A DNA stretch of 64,000 bases from Microvelia longipes (GCA_018340805.1 JACMZG010001914.1:43691595-43755594); one strand, 5' to 3'. Counted from the stretch's first letter, positions 23,211 to 35,681 are shown. The notes: generated from the letters alone by a model not told the origin. A program made the numbers and translations.

Positions 23211-23509
23211 GAAGATTTAGGTCTTCCGGTTGTTGACCGCGTCAATGTAGAGATGAAGAATCCGACGTTTCGCTTCCACTGTGGGAGGCATCTTCAGGGA
23301 TGTAGGACATCATGGATAGAAACACAATGCTCTACAAAACTGAACTGTCAGTTTTGTAGAGCATTGTGTTTCTATCCATGATGTCCTACATCCCTGAAGA
23401 TGCCTCCCACAGTGGAAGCGAAACGTCGGATTCTTCATCTACATTGACGCGGTCACCATCGGAAGACCTAAATCTTCATGACAATAACCGCGGAAGCCTA
23501 CGCAGTTTA
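23211..23509. mobile_element. foldback element, family 2, copy 2 (299 bp)
   Basis: A near-perfect hairpin: the left arm from GAAGATTTAGGTCTTCCGGT to ATGGATAGAAACACAATGCT is mirrored by the right arm, turning at AACTGTCAGTT. TTTGACCGTTCAA (23198-23210) and TTTGACCGTTTAA (23510-23522) flank it, one mismatch in 13. The motif GAAGCGAAACGTCGGATTC is shared with the copies at 8572 and 30704. It is in intron L. Confidence 0.9.
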
Positions 23510-23924
23510 TTTGACCGTTTAAGTTGACATAAAATACAAATATACATCTATAGGTGGTCAATCGATCCTCTAAATTTGATTTTAATATTGGTTTAATTTT
23601 ATTTTGAAAATATTGACAATGTTTTTTAATTAATTTTAATTTTCTTACTGCACTTTGACATTTGATAAAAAATTTATTATGAATTAGTTGTGGAAACTCC
23701 AAAGCTATTGAACTCTTATTTTGTAAGTTATTGGCGAACATATTTATTTTTTTGGTGCGACTCTTAAAATTATATGAAAAAGTTCATGATCTGTCAAAAT
23801 CATGACGAACATTTTAATGATTATATTACGTAATTAATTGATAAAATATAGTGCTAATATTCTTATAAAGGACTAAACTAATCAATCCGTTTGATTTGAT
23901 TAAATTTTCAGCTACCGTATTATT

Positions 23925-24420
23925 TCTTTAAGCTTTCACCTTAGGCTTTAGCCAAAGAGAGTAATACTATTAGAGGGAGTACAGAACCCGATTAACACAG
24001 TGATAAGGAGTCTGGAAGTGAGACAGTTTCCATAGGTGCCGTAACTGTACTTACCCCTACTATAGTCTCTCAAGAGAGAGACTAAATACTCCTCAAACCC
24101 TCTACAACCCCTATTGTAGCACACACTCTACAAACATTTTTCAGTGATGCCACATTAAACCACTTTATTCAACACAGACAGTTACAGAATACATGTAATA
24201 GATAATAATTAAAACTTATTTTAAATTCATTTTACTTGATTTAAAACAAAATAGTCGAAAAATAATGTAATATTTACGTTGGATTGTAATTATTATGAAA
24301 ATTTAAAAAAATGACGTCACCAATGTACCGTTACGGCACCTAGCTACCCAAGGAATGATAAGAACTGTTGTATCCTCCCTCTAAAGCCAAAGAGACTAAC
24401 TCTTTGGCTTTAGCCTAGAG
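23925..24420. other. intron L stretch with a hairpin
   Basis: Mostly unique AT-rich sequence. TAAAGCCAAAGAG at 24382 is followed eight bases later by CTCTTTGGCTTTA, a 13-base stem. A similar TTAGCCAAAGAGAG lies at 23948. This may be the ends of an old inverted-repeat element (23935-24415) but termini and target duplication are not clear. Confidence 0.45.
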
Positions 24421-24429
24421 TTTTGGTTA

Positions 24430-24635
24430 CCTGATAATTCTGAGGTCGAGCGTAACGAGGCCGAAGTCATAACTAACTAATCTTCAAATTATCCCTTCAT
24501 TCTGAGTTTGGATGCATCGATACCGAAATAATACTAACTTAGCCTATGGATAATCATGTTATTCTGAGGACGAGCGAAGTTAGTCCGAAGTTGGGGGGAA
24601 AGTCCAGAGGCACTCTGTACCCGATTTTTCTTATT
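24430..24635. repeat. SINE-body-like repeat with GAGGACGAGCGAAG motif
   Basis: Two partial copies of a block starting TTCTGAGGACGAGCGAAGTT and ending in a TCCAGAGGCACTCTGTACCC-type tail. The same block follows the 5S-like sequence at 39129 and appears in pieces near 35085 and 38315. Confidence 0.6.
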
Positions 24636-24866
24636 TATGTGGTTGAATTGTACAACTTCAAATAGAATGGGTAGCAAAAATTATAATTTTTGACCACTGA
24701 GGCAGAACCAATGTGATAAATTACTTTATTATGAGGCACTACAATGAATGCCATTAGTATAGATGTCATCTATATTAATTTTTTATTCATTTCAATTTTG
24801 GTGCTTCTATATGTATAAATTTAAGGAAAACTGAAGTAGTTCTTAATGCTTCTGTAATACTACTAG

Positions 24867-26776
24867 GATACCTACAGCAATATCCCGCTGCAATGGATTC
24901 GCAAAACTTTTTGTTTAAACCATATCCGTCTAATTCAGTAAGTTTACTTTCAGAGGATCGTTGTAGAAGGCTAGATACTGAAACGATGGAGCAAGAGGAA
25001 AATTTTCTTTATGACTCTAAGGACCAAATGGATGAAACTCAAGATACTGAGAACGACTGCTCGTCGAGGGCATCCAGTTTCACCTACCAAGAACCAGATT
25101 TCCACGACAAAAACTACGATGAATCATGGCAATGGAATAAAGACAATTATAAATCATTTCAAAATGAAATGTTTCCTTTTCAACACAACCATTTAGAATG
25201 TTTAAGAGAAAATGAGAGCTGCTCGAGTTTTTCAGATTTGGACAGTTCGACGAATAATTTGTACAAAATTAATGACAAACCTGAGTTTAGTGTTCATGAA
25301 TTGGCGAGTCCAATGGGTGCTCTGAAACCATGGGATAACAGGTCAGATTTGAATGATGAAAATCAATTTGAAATCTTAAGCGATATATCATCAAATATAG
25401 TTGTACCAACTGTGAGAAAAATATTCTCTCCTGTTTTCCTCGAAGAAAATGGAGAAACCTCATTTATAGAAGTGGTTTTAGAAGAAAACATAGAAGGGAC
25501 TGAAGATCAACAAAACATTGAAGAAGACAATAATTTGTCAGACAAAGCTGAATCAACAAATCGAGATTTTTTACCAAGTCAAATGAACAATGGAAATAAC
25601 GTAGAATCAAGTCAACTAATTACAAGAAATAACATCGATCAAGTGAATCAGGACAATAATAGCCAAAAAAATATTAAAAATGAAGTTGTTCAACAAGTAC
25701 AGGAAAATAAACCCGAAGCAAGCCAAATGGAAGAAGAGTTAAATGAAATAGAAAATAAAAATATTGTTGACATAGGTTTTCCACCGATATCTCCGCTAAG
25801 AGGGCGAAGAGAATTTCGATCACCAAAAGAAACATCTACATTAAAAAGGATGATAGCTGCTCGCCAGAATAAACGGATATATGATATTGATTTCGATAGT
25901 AGAAATAGAAGTAACAGTTCCTCACCCGAAGCAAACAGTGATAAAGTACAGTCGAAAAGTAATCAGAATTTAGAAAATGGTCGATTTGGTGGAACGAGTG
26001 AGAAGAGATTATTTAGCAGTGTTGAAAGTGCATTTTTACCAACTTCACATCCGCGAGCTTTTTCTACTGATAGACGATCGACAGATTTTACGGAAAAAAG
26101 TATTCTCAAGGCCAGCAGTACAAGTGCTTTAAAGAATTCACATGATTTTCAATTAATTAAATGCGACAGTCTTCAAAGAAAATCCACTATATGTGAGAGT
26201 ATTAATTATTTAGAAGAGAAACACAAAGCTGACCATTTGCTAACCACACCCGAATGCTTACAGCTAAGAGCATTGAAAATACAAAAAGCTAAACAAGATT
26301 TCTTCAATACACAATTATTACAAGTTAAAACGAATCAGGATGTAAATAAAAACGATGAATGCAGCCAACAAGAAAATAAAGAAGTTGATAAAAAAATAGA
26401 TAAAGAATTAAACAAAGAAGAATTGGTCGAATCTAAAGAGAACAAAGAACAAACTTTTACCAAATCTGCGAGCGAGGGAACCATAAATATACCGGAAGAA
26501 AATACAGAAGGACAAACAACTCTTAAAAAGTCGAAATTTGCTGGGCTAGCGTCGAGATTTAGTGTTGTTTTGCGAAAAGGAACTCAGTCTGCAGATTCGA
26601 GTTTAAGAAGAAGTTTGGCGATTCCAACAAGTCAGCAAGTCAATGACGACCAGGAACCACGAAGTTGTCCTTCTTCCCCCATATTACAGAGAGAAGAGCC
26701 AGGCTGGTGGTCTTTAAACCCAGCTAAAAACATATTTAGACCAAAGGGCAAATATAAATTTAATAAAAAATCTTAA
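24867..26776 (+). CDS. terminal exon M with stop codon (636 codons)
   Basis: The acceptor is CTGTAATACTACTAG ending at 24866, entry phase 1, and the join from exon L reads LGYLYSNKGYLQQYPAAMDS. The Met at 24893 is therefore internal and not a start. The segment is polar and mostly disordered-looking. It holds acidic stretches, an Asn/Gln-rich part, a basic patch (LKRMIAARQNKRIYDIDF, about 25840-25895), SP/TP sites, a helix with LRALKIQKAKQDFF, and a C-terminus EEPGWWSLNPAKNIFRPKGK. The stop is TAA at 26774. It is clean of stops over 1.9 kb in AT-rich DNA, which shows selection. Function unknown. Confidence 0.9.
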
Positions 26777-26852
26777 AGGTAAAATTGTCGGTTAAAAACC
26801 AATGAGTCAGCATTGGAACCAGTATAACTGGTAGTTGATACCGAATTATTTA

Positions 26853-26858
26853 AATAAA
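26853..26858 (+). terminator. poly(A) signal of the gene
   Basis: AATAAA lies 77 bases after the stop codon, a normal distance for a short animal 3' UTR. No downstream cleavage evidence can be read beyond a T/G-containing region. Confidence 0.6.
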
Positions 26859-26879
26859 ACCATTTTAAAAAGACTCATC

Positions 26880-27400
26880 AATTTGATAATGCAGTTTAGT
26901 TCAGTCCACTCCATGTCAGAATAGACATGGAGATATATTACTAGAGAAGGCTTATCCTAGTAGAGGATCTTGTCCCAGTAGAGAAGCTCAGTTTAACCTC
27001 ACTGTTTCATGAATTATAAACGTTATGGTTTAAGTTTTAATGTAATTTTGTACTCTTTATTTGATTATATTTTAAATTGGAGGTAGTCAGATTATTTATT
27101 TGATGTTTCAGTATTTGACCAATACGATCTTTTAGTAATGATATCTCTATGCGGTACAATATAGACTTGCAATTTTAATCTTCAAGTTTCTTAAGTTCAA
27201 ACAGTGAGGAATGTCGATCATATTAAGTTAAAGACAAACAAAAAATAAGAAAGAAGAAAAAAAAGATTCTCCAAAGTTTAATATACTAGTAATGCGTTGC
27301 ATCAAGAACTCACGTCAAAAAATACATAAACATTTGTTTAAAGCAAGCGAAATGAGTTTATCAAAACATTCGGGTGCTATACTATTTTAAAGTATAAACT
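26880..27400. other. intergenic, no gene seen
   Basis: AT-rich sequence. A block with ATGTCGATCATATTAAGTTA at about 27210 followed by an A/G-rich tract resembles 59478-59530, suggesting a shared dispersed repeat end. Confidence 0.5.
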
Positions 27401-29032
27401 CAAAAAGGCTCGCTTCGCTTGCTAGTTTAGATATCTTAAACATTTACATATTAACATAATACAAAGTTAAAAATAGGCTCGCTTTGCTCGCTAAGATTGC
27501 TTATAATATAATAAAATAATAGCAAAAAAAGCTCGCTTCGCTCGCTAGAATGCGTAGATTTACATTAATGCATAGTAAAAAAGGCTCGCTTCGCTCGCTT
27601 AATTGCGTATATTTATAATGATGAATATATATATTTATAATGATACATTCTTAAAGAAGGCTCGCTTCGCTCGCTACATTGCTTAATACAAAATTTAAAA
27701 ATAAAGGCTCGCTTCGCTCGTTAGATTGCGTATATTTATATTAATGCATAGTAAAAAAAAGGCTCGCTTTTGCTCGCTAGATTGCTTATAATTATTATAA
27801 AAATATATGGCAAAAAAGCTCGCTTCGCTCGCTAGAATGCGTAATTTACATTAATGCATAGTAAAAAAGGCTCGCTTCGCTCGCTTAATTGCCGTATATT
27901 TATAATGATGAATATATATATTTATAATGATACATTCTTAAAGAAGGCTCGCTTCGCTCGCTACATTGCTTAATACAAATTTAAAATAAAGGCTCGCTTC
28001 GCTCGCTAGATTGCGTATATTTATCATTAATGCATAGTAAAAAAGGCTCGCTTCGCTCGCTAGATTGCATTTATAATAGTACAAATTTAAAAATAGGCTC
28101 GCTTCGCTCGCTGGATAGCTTATATTTATAATAAAATATAATGTGAAATAGGCTCGCTTCGCTCGCTAGATTGGCGTATATTTATAATAATACATGGTAA
28201 AGAAGGCTCGCTTTCGCTCGCTAGATTGCTTATATTTAATATTAATGCAAAGTAAAAAAGGCTCGCTTCGCTCGCTAGATTTGCTTATATTTAATATTAA
28301 TGCGTATAAAAAAAGGCTCGCTTCGCTCGCTGATTGGGTATATTTATTATAATAAATAATAAAAAAGGCTCGCTTCGCTCGCTAAATTGCGTATATTTAT
28401 TTCATGCATAGTAAAAGAAGACTCGCTTCGCTCGCTAGATTGCTTTTATTTATAATAATACAAAGTCAAAAATAGGCTCGCTTCGCTCACTAGATTGCGT
28501 AGATTTATATTCAGCATAGTAAACAAGGCTCGCTTCGCTCGCTTGATTGCGTATATTTATAATAATAAATAGTAAAAAAAGGCTCGCTTCGCTCGCTACA
28601 TTGCGTAGATTTATATTCATGCATAGTAAAAGAAGGCTCGCTTCGCTCGCTAGATTGCTTATATTTATAATAAAAATATATTGTAAAATAGGCTCGCTTC
28701 GCTCGCTAGATTGCGTATATTTATAATAATACATGGTAAAGAAGGCTCGCTTCACTCGCTAGATTGCTTATATTTATTATTAATGCATAGTAAAAAAAGC
28801 TCGCTTCGCTCGCTAGATTGCTTATATATAATATTAATGCATGGTAAAAAAGGCTCGTTCGCTCGCTAGATTGCGTATATTTATAATAATACATAGTAAA
28901 GAAGGCTCGCTTCGCTCGCTAGATTGCTTATATTTAATATTAATGCATAGTAAAAAAAGGCTCTCTTCGCTCGCTTGATTGCGTATGTTTATAATAATAC
29001 ATAGTTAAAAAGGCTCGCTTTAAATTTTATTT
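27400..29032. repeat. satellite of about 30 copies with GCTCGCTTCGCTCGC core
   Basis: Each unit is a nearly invariant CpG-rich core (GGCTCGCTTCGCTCGCTAGA) followed by TTGCGTATATTTATAATAAT-type AT-rich spacer, 46-75 bp in total. The core is far better conserved than the spacer. Sets of neighbouring units recur as blocks (27531-27720 resembles 27810-28000), showing higher-order duplication. The first unit, at about 27408, has a CTTGCT variant. Confidence 0.95.
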
Positions 29033-29835
29033 TTTTAGCCGCCATTTTTAATTATTAAAAAAAATTGAAATGCTGACCATGAAAATATATTTTCTTTTTC
29101 TACTCTTTAAGAGCTTTTAAACGATATACAACACGATTTTTTTTGCTCAAAATTTTTTTTATCCGGTCGCGCATATTGGCTGCCATTTGAAAATATTTTT
29201 CGGAATATTACCAAAAACTATACAGCTCTGACATATAGTTAATTTTACTTGTATAAAAGTATCTAAAGTATATTACAATAGATCTTTATCCTATAATTTC
29301 TTATAAAATTAGTAAAAATTAATTATTATATTAAATTATGGCCACCATGTTGAATTTTTCGGAATTTAGTATATAACATTTTTTGTTCTACTAATCAAGA
29401 GCTTTACAACGATATATTACTTGAGTTATTTCTTTAATTTTAAATTTTTTGAGTTCATTATTTTGGCCGCCATTTTTAAATTATTCAAAAAATTTTAAAA
29501 TGTTGACCATGAAACATATATTTTTTTTCTACTCTTTAAGAGCTTTGAAACGATATACAACACGATTTTTTCGCTCAAAATTTTTTTTTATCCGGTACGC
29601 CATTTTGGCCGCCATTTTGGAAATATTCTTCGGAATATTACCAAAAACTATACAGCTCTGACACATAATTAGTTTTACCTGTATACAAAATTTTATCAAA
29701 ATCGGTCAATTTTTACGGCAGTTATCGCGACACGTACAAACAAACACACAAACATACAAACATACAAACATACAAACATACAAACATACAACATACAAAC
29801 TTACGCGCCGTCCCAATCTTCTGAAATGTAAGAAC
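29033..29835. repeat. GCCGCCATTTT-type repeat, three tandem related blocks and (ACATACAA)n tail
   Basis: Blocks starting TTAGCCGCCATTTTTAATTA at about 29035, 29338 and 29462 share TTTCTACTCTTTAAGAGCTT and CGATATACAACACGATTTTT. The last one ends in TTACGGCAGTTATCGCGACA followed by an ACATACAA run at 29727-29800. No protein frame survives. It looks like a decayed non-autonomous transposon, family unknown. Confidence 0.75.
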
Positions 29836-30703
29836 TCACTTACGTTCGTTCAATTATACAAGCATATGTTAGATATTTATGAAATTTTAACATCATGGCT
29901 TTATTCTAGAGAATGTACCTCATACATTTTGAATATTTCATATTTTTATATTTTTATAACGTTTCAAGTTTTGTTAAAAAAATTTACTTTTAAGTGGCTT
30001 CGATTTAATTTTCTTGACGACATAACAATTATTTTATTTTATAAATTTATACTAGTCATGTATCTAGTTTTGTAGAATAAATTCAAATAAAAAAATGTGA
30101 TTACGTTTAACGTCTGCCTGGGTTTTTTATTTGGTATTTGGGATCTTTGGGATCGATTTCTTAACCTAAAATAAACATTCAACATTAAACATTTACATAC
30201 ACGTTGGTTTTGTATTTAACTACATACATGTATTCATGTATGTATGTATTCAACCAACATGTATGGCCAACCTAAAAAACAAATATTCCTAAGAAAAGAT
30301 TGATCTTTATTTAGATTTAAGTTATTATTTAGGACTATTTTACTGATAAAAATGTTTATTAGTTCTATTTTATATATACTATAAAGTTTTTTACCTAAGT
30401 TTTATAAATAGAACTTTCTAGCTATGAAACTTTGGTATTTACTGTTCAGTGTTGTGTGTATTATATAAAAATATTTGGTTTATTTATTCATTATCATTAT
30501 ACTTTACTAATATGCGATTTCCAAATGTCTGCCAATACTAATGAAGTAATAAAAGTATATAATGATATTTAAAAACTGGCTACATTTAAATAAAAGTAGA
30601 AAAAAAACAGGCATAATGTATGAGATACAATAGGATAACCACTGGGTTATTCCAAAGTTATAACCTTTACAAAGGTTATAACTTCTAATTACAGTACAGG
30701 TAA
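29836..30703. other. AT-rich intergenic, nothing assigned
   Basis: An open frame at 29866-30075 has only hydrophobic low-complexity sequence and no context. A short inverted pair with ATACATGTATTCATGTATGT and AACCAACATGTATGG lies near 30225. No gene is supported. Confidence 0.45.
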
Positions 30704-30854
30704 TAAACTGCGTAGGCCAGTTCAGTTTTGTAGAGCATTTTGTTTCAATCCATGATGTCCTACATCCCTGAAGATGCCTCCCACAGTGGAAGCGAAACGT
30801 CGGATTCTTCATCTACATTGGTAGATGAAGACCACCGGAAGACCTAAATCTTCA
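30704..30854. mobile_element. foldback element, family 2, half copy
   Basis: It starts TAAACTGCGTAGGCC, the complement of the true terminus seen on the right of copies 1 and 2, then jumps to AGTTCAGTTTTGTAGAGCAT and the right arm ending GGAAGACCTAAATCTTC. Most of the left arm is deleted, so it can no longer fold fully. Confidence 0.85.
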
Positions 30855-31674
30855 TACAGTATAGGTGTTGAATCTCGAGTTGAACCCCTACCGTGTAGAC
30901 GTTTACAGGGTTCAACTCCAAAAACAATTATAGGTGTTCTACCTAGTGTTCAACACCTCGTGTAGACGAGGTAAGTATTTACTACTATTCAGCAAAGGTA
31001 ACATTGTCCCTTCATATCAGCGATTACCTGCATGCAAATGCCTGCCTCTGCAGGCAAATCGTCATTTGTCTGCATAATTAGTGGGTAAATTACCAACTTC
31101 GGCTTACGCCTCGGCTGAAAATTTCCATAGCCTCGCATTCGGATCGGGGCTAATTTATAAAACTCGTCTGCGAAATACGAAATTCCAATTTGCTGCCTGG
31201 TAGCATAATATACTGCAATTTTGTTAAAATACATGGATAACGCATAAATTATTGTTAACATATATGATAAGAGTGATTTTCCGTCAAACTTTATTTTACT
31301 CTGCTTTACTAGGTAGTAAAGGAGGAGTAAGTAAGTGCAGTTTCGAGTCAGATTTTTCTTAGATTCTTCTTGCCCGAGATTCTTTACGAAACACAGCGAA
31401 GAGCAGAGTAGAGTTTAGGTTACTCTAGTGTAAAGTTAGCAGGTTACTCTAGTGTACACTGGAGTAACGTGCCAAACAAACCTAGTGTAATATTTTAGTG
31501 TAGTATCTATTTTATTATAAACCGTCAAGTTTGTACTGTTTATTTGGTTATATGTATTGATAATAAAGGTATTCAGATAGCTTTTTAGATGTTTCTAAAT
31601 TCAACTTCTAGGACCTCTCTAGAAAAATATCTCTAAATGATACGCTCTTTTCCTTCTATGAAGCAAGCTTCCTT
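30855..31674. other. intergenic with short inverted repeats
   Basis: Around 30868-30965, words such as AGGTGTTGAATC, GGGTTCAACTC, AGGTGTTCTACC and GTTCAACACC alternate in both orientations, suggesting remains of a small inverted-repeat element. Bases 31410-31480 repeat GGTTACTCTAGTGTA twice. No gene is seen. Confidence 0.45.
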
Positions 31675-31682
31675 GATTGCAT

Positions 31683-32230
31683 ACTTAGAATAATACTATA
31701 TATAGAAGGAGCACTACTGATAACACGAAAGCCGGTTCACTGGTGCAACTAAGTAATGCTGCCGCCCTTACAATATACAATTTTCTAAAAAAAAGTTGGC
31801 AATACTTCCGGTTGCTGAATTATTATGTTCTATTATTAATTAATGATTGATTATTCATAAAATACTAATATAAATATCGGTGCATTACAATATTTTATGC
31901 ATTTTAAATTGTAGTTTAACGTATTTATTAAAATTATATATAAAAAGTAGTTGTCGTCAACTAAATGTAGATTCTTGTATTCCGCCACCCTTTTGCCATC
32001 TAAGACCAGTATTATTAAATACTCAGCAGATGTTTTAAGTTATTATATTTGTTCTTTACGATCTTTTTTCATTAATAGATATTATGACACATATTTAAAA
32101 TAATGTTTTGTTGTCAGGTTGTCAGGTTGCAGCATTACTTAGTTGCACCAGTCAACCGGCTTTCGTGTTATCAGTAGAATTACATTGTGTTTACGGTCCT
32201 GTGCTCCTTCTATATATAGTATTATTCTAA
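31683..32230. mobile_element. 548-bp hAT-type MITE
   Basis: GATTGCAT occurs directly on both sides (31675-31682 and 32231-32238), an 8-bp target duplication. The termini TTAGAATAATACTATATATA and its complement are perfect, and the subterminal GATAACACGAAAGCCGGTT is also mirrored. There is no open frame. The 8-bp duplication points to hAT; the exact family is not known. Confidence 0.9.
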
Positions 32231-32239
32231 GATTGCATA

Positions 32240-33530
32240 TCAAGGACTGACTGCTACATCTTGTTCTTCCATTCCTATCTTTTTGTCCTAATAGTAACTA
32301 ATTTTTCCATATGACTTTAATAAATATTCCAAAAACTAAAGAAGTATATATTAATGTATTTTATAGTGGCGGAAGACTGTCATTTATGACTTAGTTCTAC
32401 CTGTTGAATACCTAACCTTCTATTAAGTTGTTTCATAACAATGTAATAAACATTAATTTTAATGTTTTATTTACATATTTATCCAGTTATAACATCTGTG
32501 TCTAACTCTCCGTTATAACCACACGAGCCATCTTAAAAAAAATTAAATTATTTTTTTTATGACCAACCCTTTTTCACTTTTCAAATTTGAAGTCATATTT
32601 ATTGGTATAATTTGGTCGAGACGGGATGGTGGCGCTCTGTGAGGTAAGAAGGGCTGGGCTGCTTTTTATGTAAAATTATGCTAATTCCTTTGGGTTTGGC
32701 ATTTGGTGAAACGCGACACTCAACCCTTAATGTTGCAACCTAATGCTTCCCTTTAGGTTTGTAAGGTTTAAAACCTGAAAGATCATGTTAACTGGGTCAC
32801 ACATTGTACTCTCCAAGGGTGGCCTAATCCAAAAATCAATCGAGCGAGTAAGCATGGATGTGTTTAACCAACTATGTAACTTTTTGGTCATTGATTATCT
32901 ATTTTTTGTGTCTCTATGAAACTATTTTTTACTCTATGAGACGACTAAGCTTTAAGGTAACGTAACGGCATTACTTCCCTGTAACAGATAGCATACTTCT
33001 TCTGTGAGTAATGAACACCATGTACAGTTAAGATCTATGACCTAGGGTGGTAACCATCTTGTTGTGTGGCAGTGTGTTTTATCAGAATAACAAAAAGCCC
33101 TTACTCTGCCCCAGATACAGGGCGATACAGGGGGGGCCCTTCAGGCAATCACCACTCCATTTTGGTATTTTTAAACCACACCCTCCCCTTAAAATTTATG
33201 ATTGATCCACGCACATATCTTCGCTTTTGATAGTTATTTCAAATATTTTTCTTTCAAACCACTAAACAAATATTTTTCCTCTCCAAAAGTAGCCTTACCG
33301 ATAACCAAACATTATCGCTTAATTGCACAATAAGTATAGGTTAGTTTAGTGTAAGTTTATTAATGGTACTTGACGGTTAGTATTGGTTTCTTATAAATAA
33401 ACTAGTAGCTGCTTTAAACTGAAAATAACCCAACCTAAAATAAAATCAACGATTGCTAAACGGTTTAGTTAAAAATTGGTTTCTACTGCTAATTAATAGT
33501 TAACAGTGGTTAGTATAATAGTTTTATGTT
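32240..33530. other. intergenic, nothing assigned
   Basis: Mixed AT-rich sequence with a more GC-balanced part at 32640-33180. No exon-like frame with splice sites or recognisable repeat ends were found. Confidence 0.4.
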
Positions 33531-33634
33531 GTAGTAATGACTTTATTTTTTTATTAAAAATATTTATGATCTAATGACATCAGTAGTAATGACTTTATTT
33601 TTTTATTAAAAATATTTATGATCTAATGACATCA
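33531..33634. repeat. perfect tandem duplication of 52 bp
   Basis: GTAGTAATGACTTTATTTTT through AATGACATCA is present twice back to back with no difference seen, so the event is recent. Confidence 0.93.
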
Positions 33635-34094
33635 GTTTTGCTGTACATTTCAGTAAACTTTTGTAAGAATGCTGTGAAATAAATTTATAACAGTTATTCT
33701 GTAATACTGAACAGTTCATGGTCTTAACAATAAAAGCTATATGTAGACGAATAAGTATAGATATATATAATTCATGTTATAATTCAAGTTATAAATAGTT
33801 ACACAGAATTTTCGCCAAGATAGAGGTGCTGGACTCTGTGTGCCTTGTACTTTACGTGCTATGTGGGTGGCCACGAGGTACTTTTCTATCCAGGCAGTGT
33901 CTGATGTCACTTGGTGTAACCCCTTATTATGGTACTTATTGCCTGTTGTATCCATCATTTGCAGTTCCTGTTGAGTAGCGATTTTGTATCGAGGGAAATT
34001 GATTTTGCCGGGTAATTTATTTTTAGCTTATAAATGAGAGTTGTTTTACTCACAGGGATATGTTCAATAGAGTTAGTAGTTAAAGTCCTGCTTA

Positions 34095-34185
34095 ATTCTT
34101 TGAGATTGACAGTTTCATCTCTTTTGGGGCCTCTTCTATTTATTCTATATTCTACTGATCTTTCTGATTGTAATAATACAAGGTT
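34095..34185 (+). pseudogene. LINE reverse-transcriptase scrap
   Basis: The reading LLGPLLFILYSTDLSDC matches the non-LTR reverse-transcriptase block usually seen as GxxLGPLLFxLYINDL. It is cut off by the minisatellite at 34187. The rest of the RT is not detectable nearby. Confidence 0.6.
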
Positions 34186-34186
34186 A

Positions 34187-34465
34187 GTACATTTTATCCG
34201 GTGTCATTTTATCTAGCATACATTTTATCCGGTGTCATTTTATCTAGCATGCATTTTATCCGGGGTCATTTTATCTAACATGCATTTAATCCGGGGTCAT
34301 TTTATCTAGCATACATTTTATCTAGTATACATTTTATCCGGGGTCATTTTATCTAGCATACATTTATCTAGTATACATTTATCCGGAGTCATTTTATCTA
34401 GCATATATTTTATCTAGTATACATTTTATCCGGGGTCATTTTACCTAGTATACATTTCATCCGGG
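34187..34465. repeat. minisatellite, about 30-bp unit, 8-9 copies
   Basis: The unit is ACATTTTATCCGGGGTCATT and TTATCTAGCAT, with variants TATCTAGTAT. It follows directly on the LINE scrap. Confidence 0.92.
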
Positions 34466-35140
34466 ACCCATTTATGTCTACTTATAAAACTTGCGATAAA
34501 TTTAACTTGTAATTGATTAAAGCTGGCATACTTTTACTTTGCTATTACCATTATACTACTATTCCTTAACATAATGGCGAAGGTCGCCCTGCCCCTAAAG
34601 CTTTATCTATATTTATTTTACAAAAATAGGCAGAGCGTAAAGTAGCCAAAACCAGCAGCAGAGAACATTGTCATCCTCTACCTCTATTCATTAAACACAG
34701 GATTCTCACTCTACCATCTCTCTTCATCTATTTGATTTTCATGGTGTCTTTTTGATTCACTCTCAACAACAAAGTCCACGGTTTCAAGCATCAATATAAA
34801 TGTTTTCCTCCTCTTTGATTGACAACATCAACGAGCAAACTCTCAAAGTATACTGGCCATCTCCAAGGCTTCAATTTGTTGTCTGATAAAGTTAAAAACC
34901 CTTAACCCTAACCCAAAAAGTTTTAATTTAGCATTAAAAATATCTATTGGAAAAAGTCTTTTATCATCTGAGTGAAGTCATTGAGATATTGCAAGAACTT
35001 AATATATCGTTGAGGATAATAAAGGCTCCATAACAATTATTCGTTACCGCCTAGGAATAAGACGGATGTGCTTGGCGTCCGAGGACGATCGGAGCGAGTC
35101 CGAAGTAGGAAAGGCTGAGTGTAGCGGAACCGATGTGGTC
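34466..35140. other. intergenic with SINE-body scrap
   Basis: Mostly unassigned. At 35075-35150 the words GTCCGAGGACGATCGGAGCG and AGTCCGAAGTAGG match the SINE body seen at 39200, so a fragment of that family ends here. Confidence 0.5.
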
Positions 35141-35330
35141 CCGTTGCAATTTGAAGCAGAGTATGGCAGTCTCAGTGCGAAATTAAGAGAAAGTAATTTA
35201 TTCTTCTCAGAACATAGATTATATTGAAACTCCTTGGACCTGGCGTTTTTTTGCGAGTCTGGGTAACATTCAATCTTTAAACATCTTTAAAGCAAATTTG
35301 GTTTAAAGATATTAATTTGTTCGAGATAGC

Positions 35331-35681
35331 GTGTACAAGAATCCGTGTGATCAGTCCTGTGAAACGGTTTTTGGACACATTTCTGGGTCCAACACGAGGG
35401 GTGTTGGGTGTATGGGGGATACGAGTCACCTCATTAATGAAATATTTAAAGAAAATTCGCTAAGATTTGCCAATAAAATAGCTTCATTATTAAAAAATAG
35501 AGGCTTTTCGCTGCATGGATGTTACGCGGCCACAAAGCTGCATTGTTCATGTCCTGTTATGTTTGTTTTCTATGACCTTTCCATAGAGAGTAGTAAATCC
35601 CATAGAAAATACGCTTCGTTCCAATTTTACTGCTTTTCAATACCCAATTCTACGTCGAAAAATTTAGTTGAATCGCTATAA
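35331..35681 (+). CDS. unrecognised open frame inside the inverted-repeat segment
   Basis: A 116-residue frame with several Cys/His residues (PCDQSCE, LHGCYAATKLHCSCP) and a helical middle (HLINEIFKENSLRFANKIAS). It lies between the long inverted repeat and a nested MITE, so it could be a remnant of a transposon gene. No family is recognised and chance is possible at this length. Confidence 0.3.
   Translation: MYKNPCDQSCETVFGHISGSNTRGVGCMGDTSHLINEIFKENSLRFANKIASLLKNRGFSLHGCYAATKLHCSCPVMFVFYDLSIESSKSHRKYASFQFYCFSIPNSTSKNLVESL

Noticed and set aside
24893..26776. A stand-alone 627-codon intronless gene
   Set aside because: The ATG at 24893 is inside an exon that joins exon L in phase 1 through a good acceptor at 24866; upstream codons are open and fit the protein.
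28450..28755. Minus-strand 101-codon frame with RSEP repeats
   Set aside because: Translation of the CpG-rich satellite, with no coding context.
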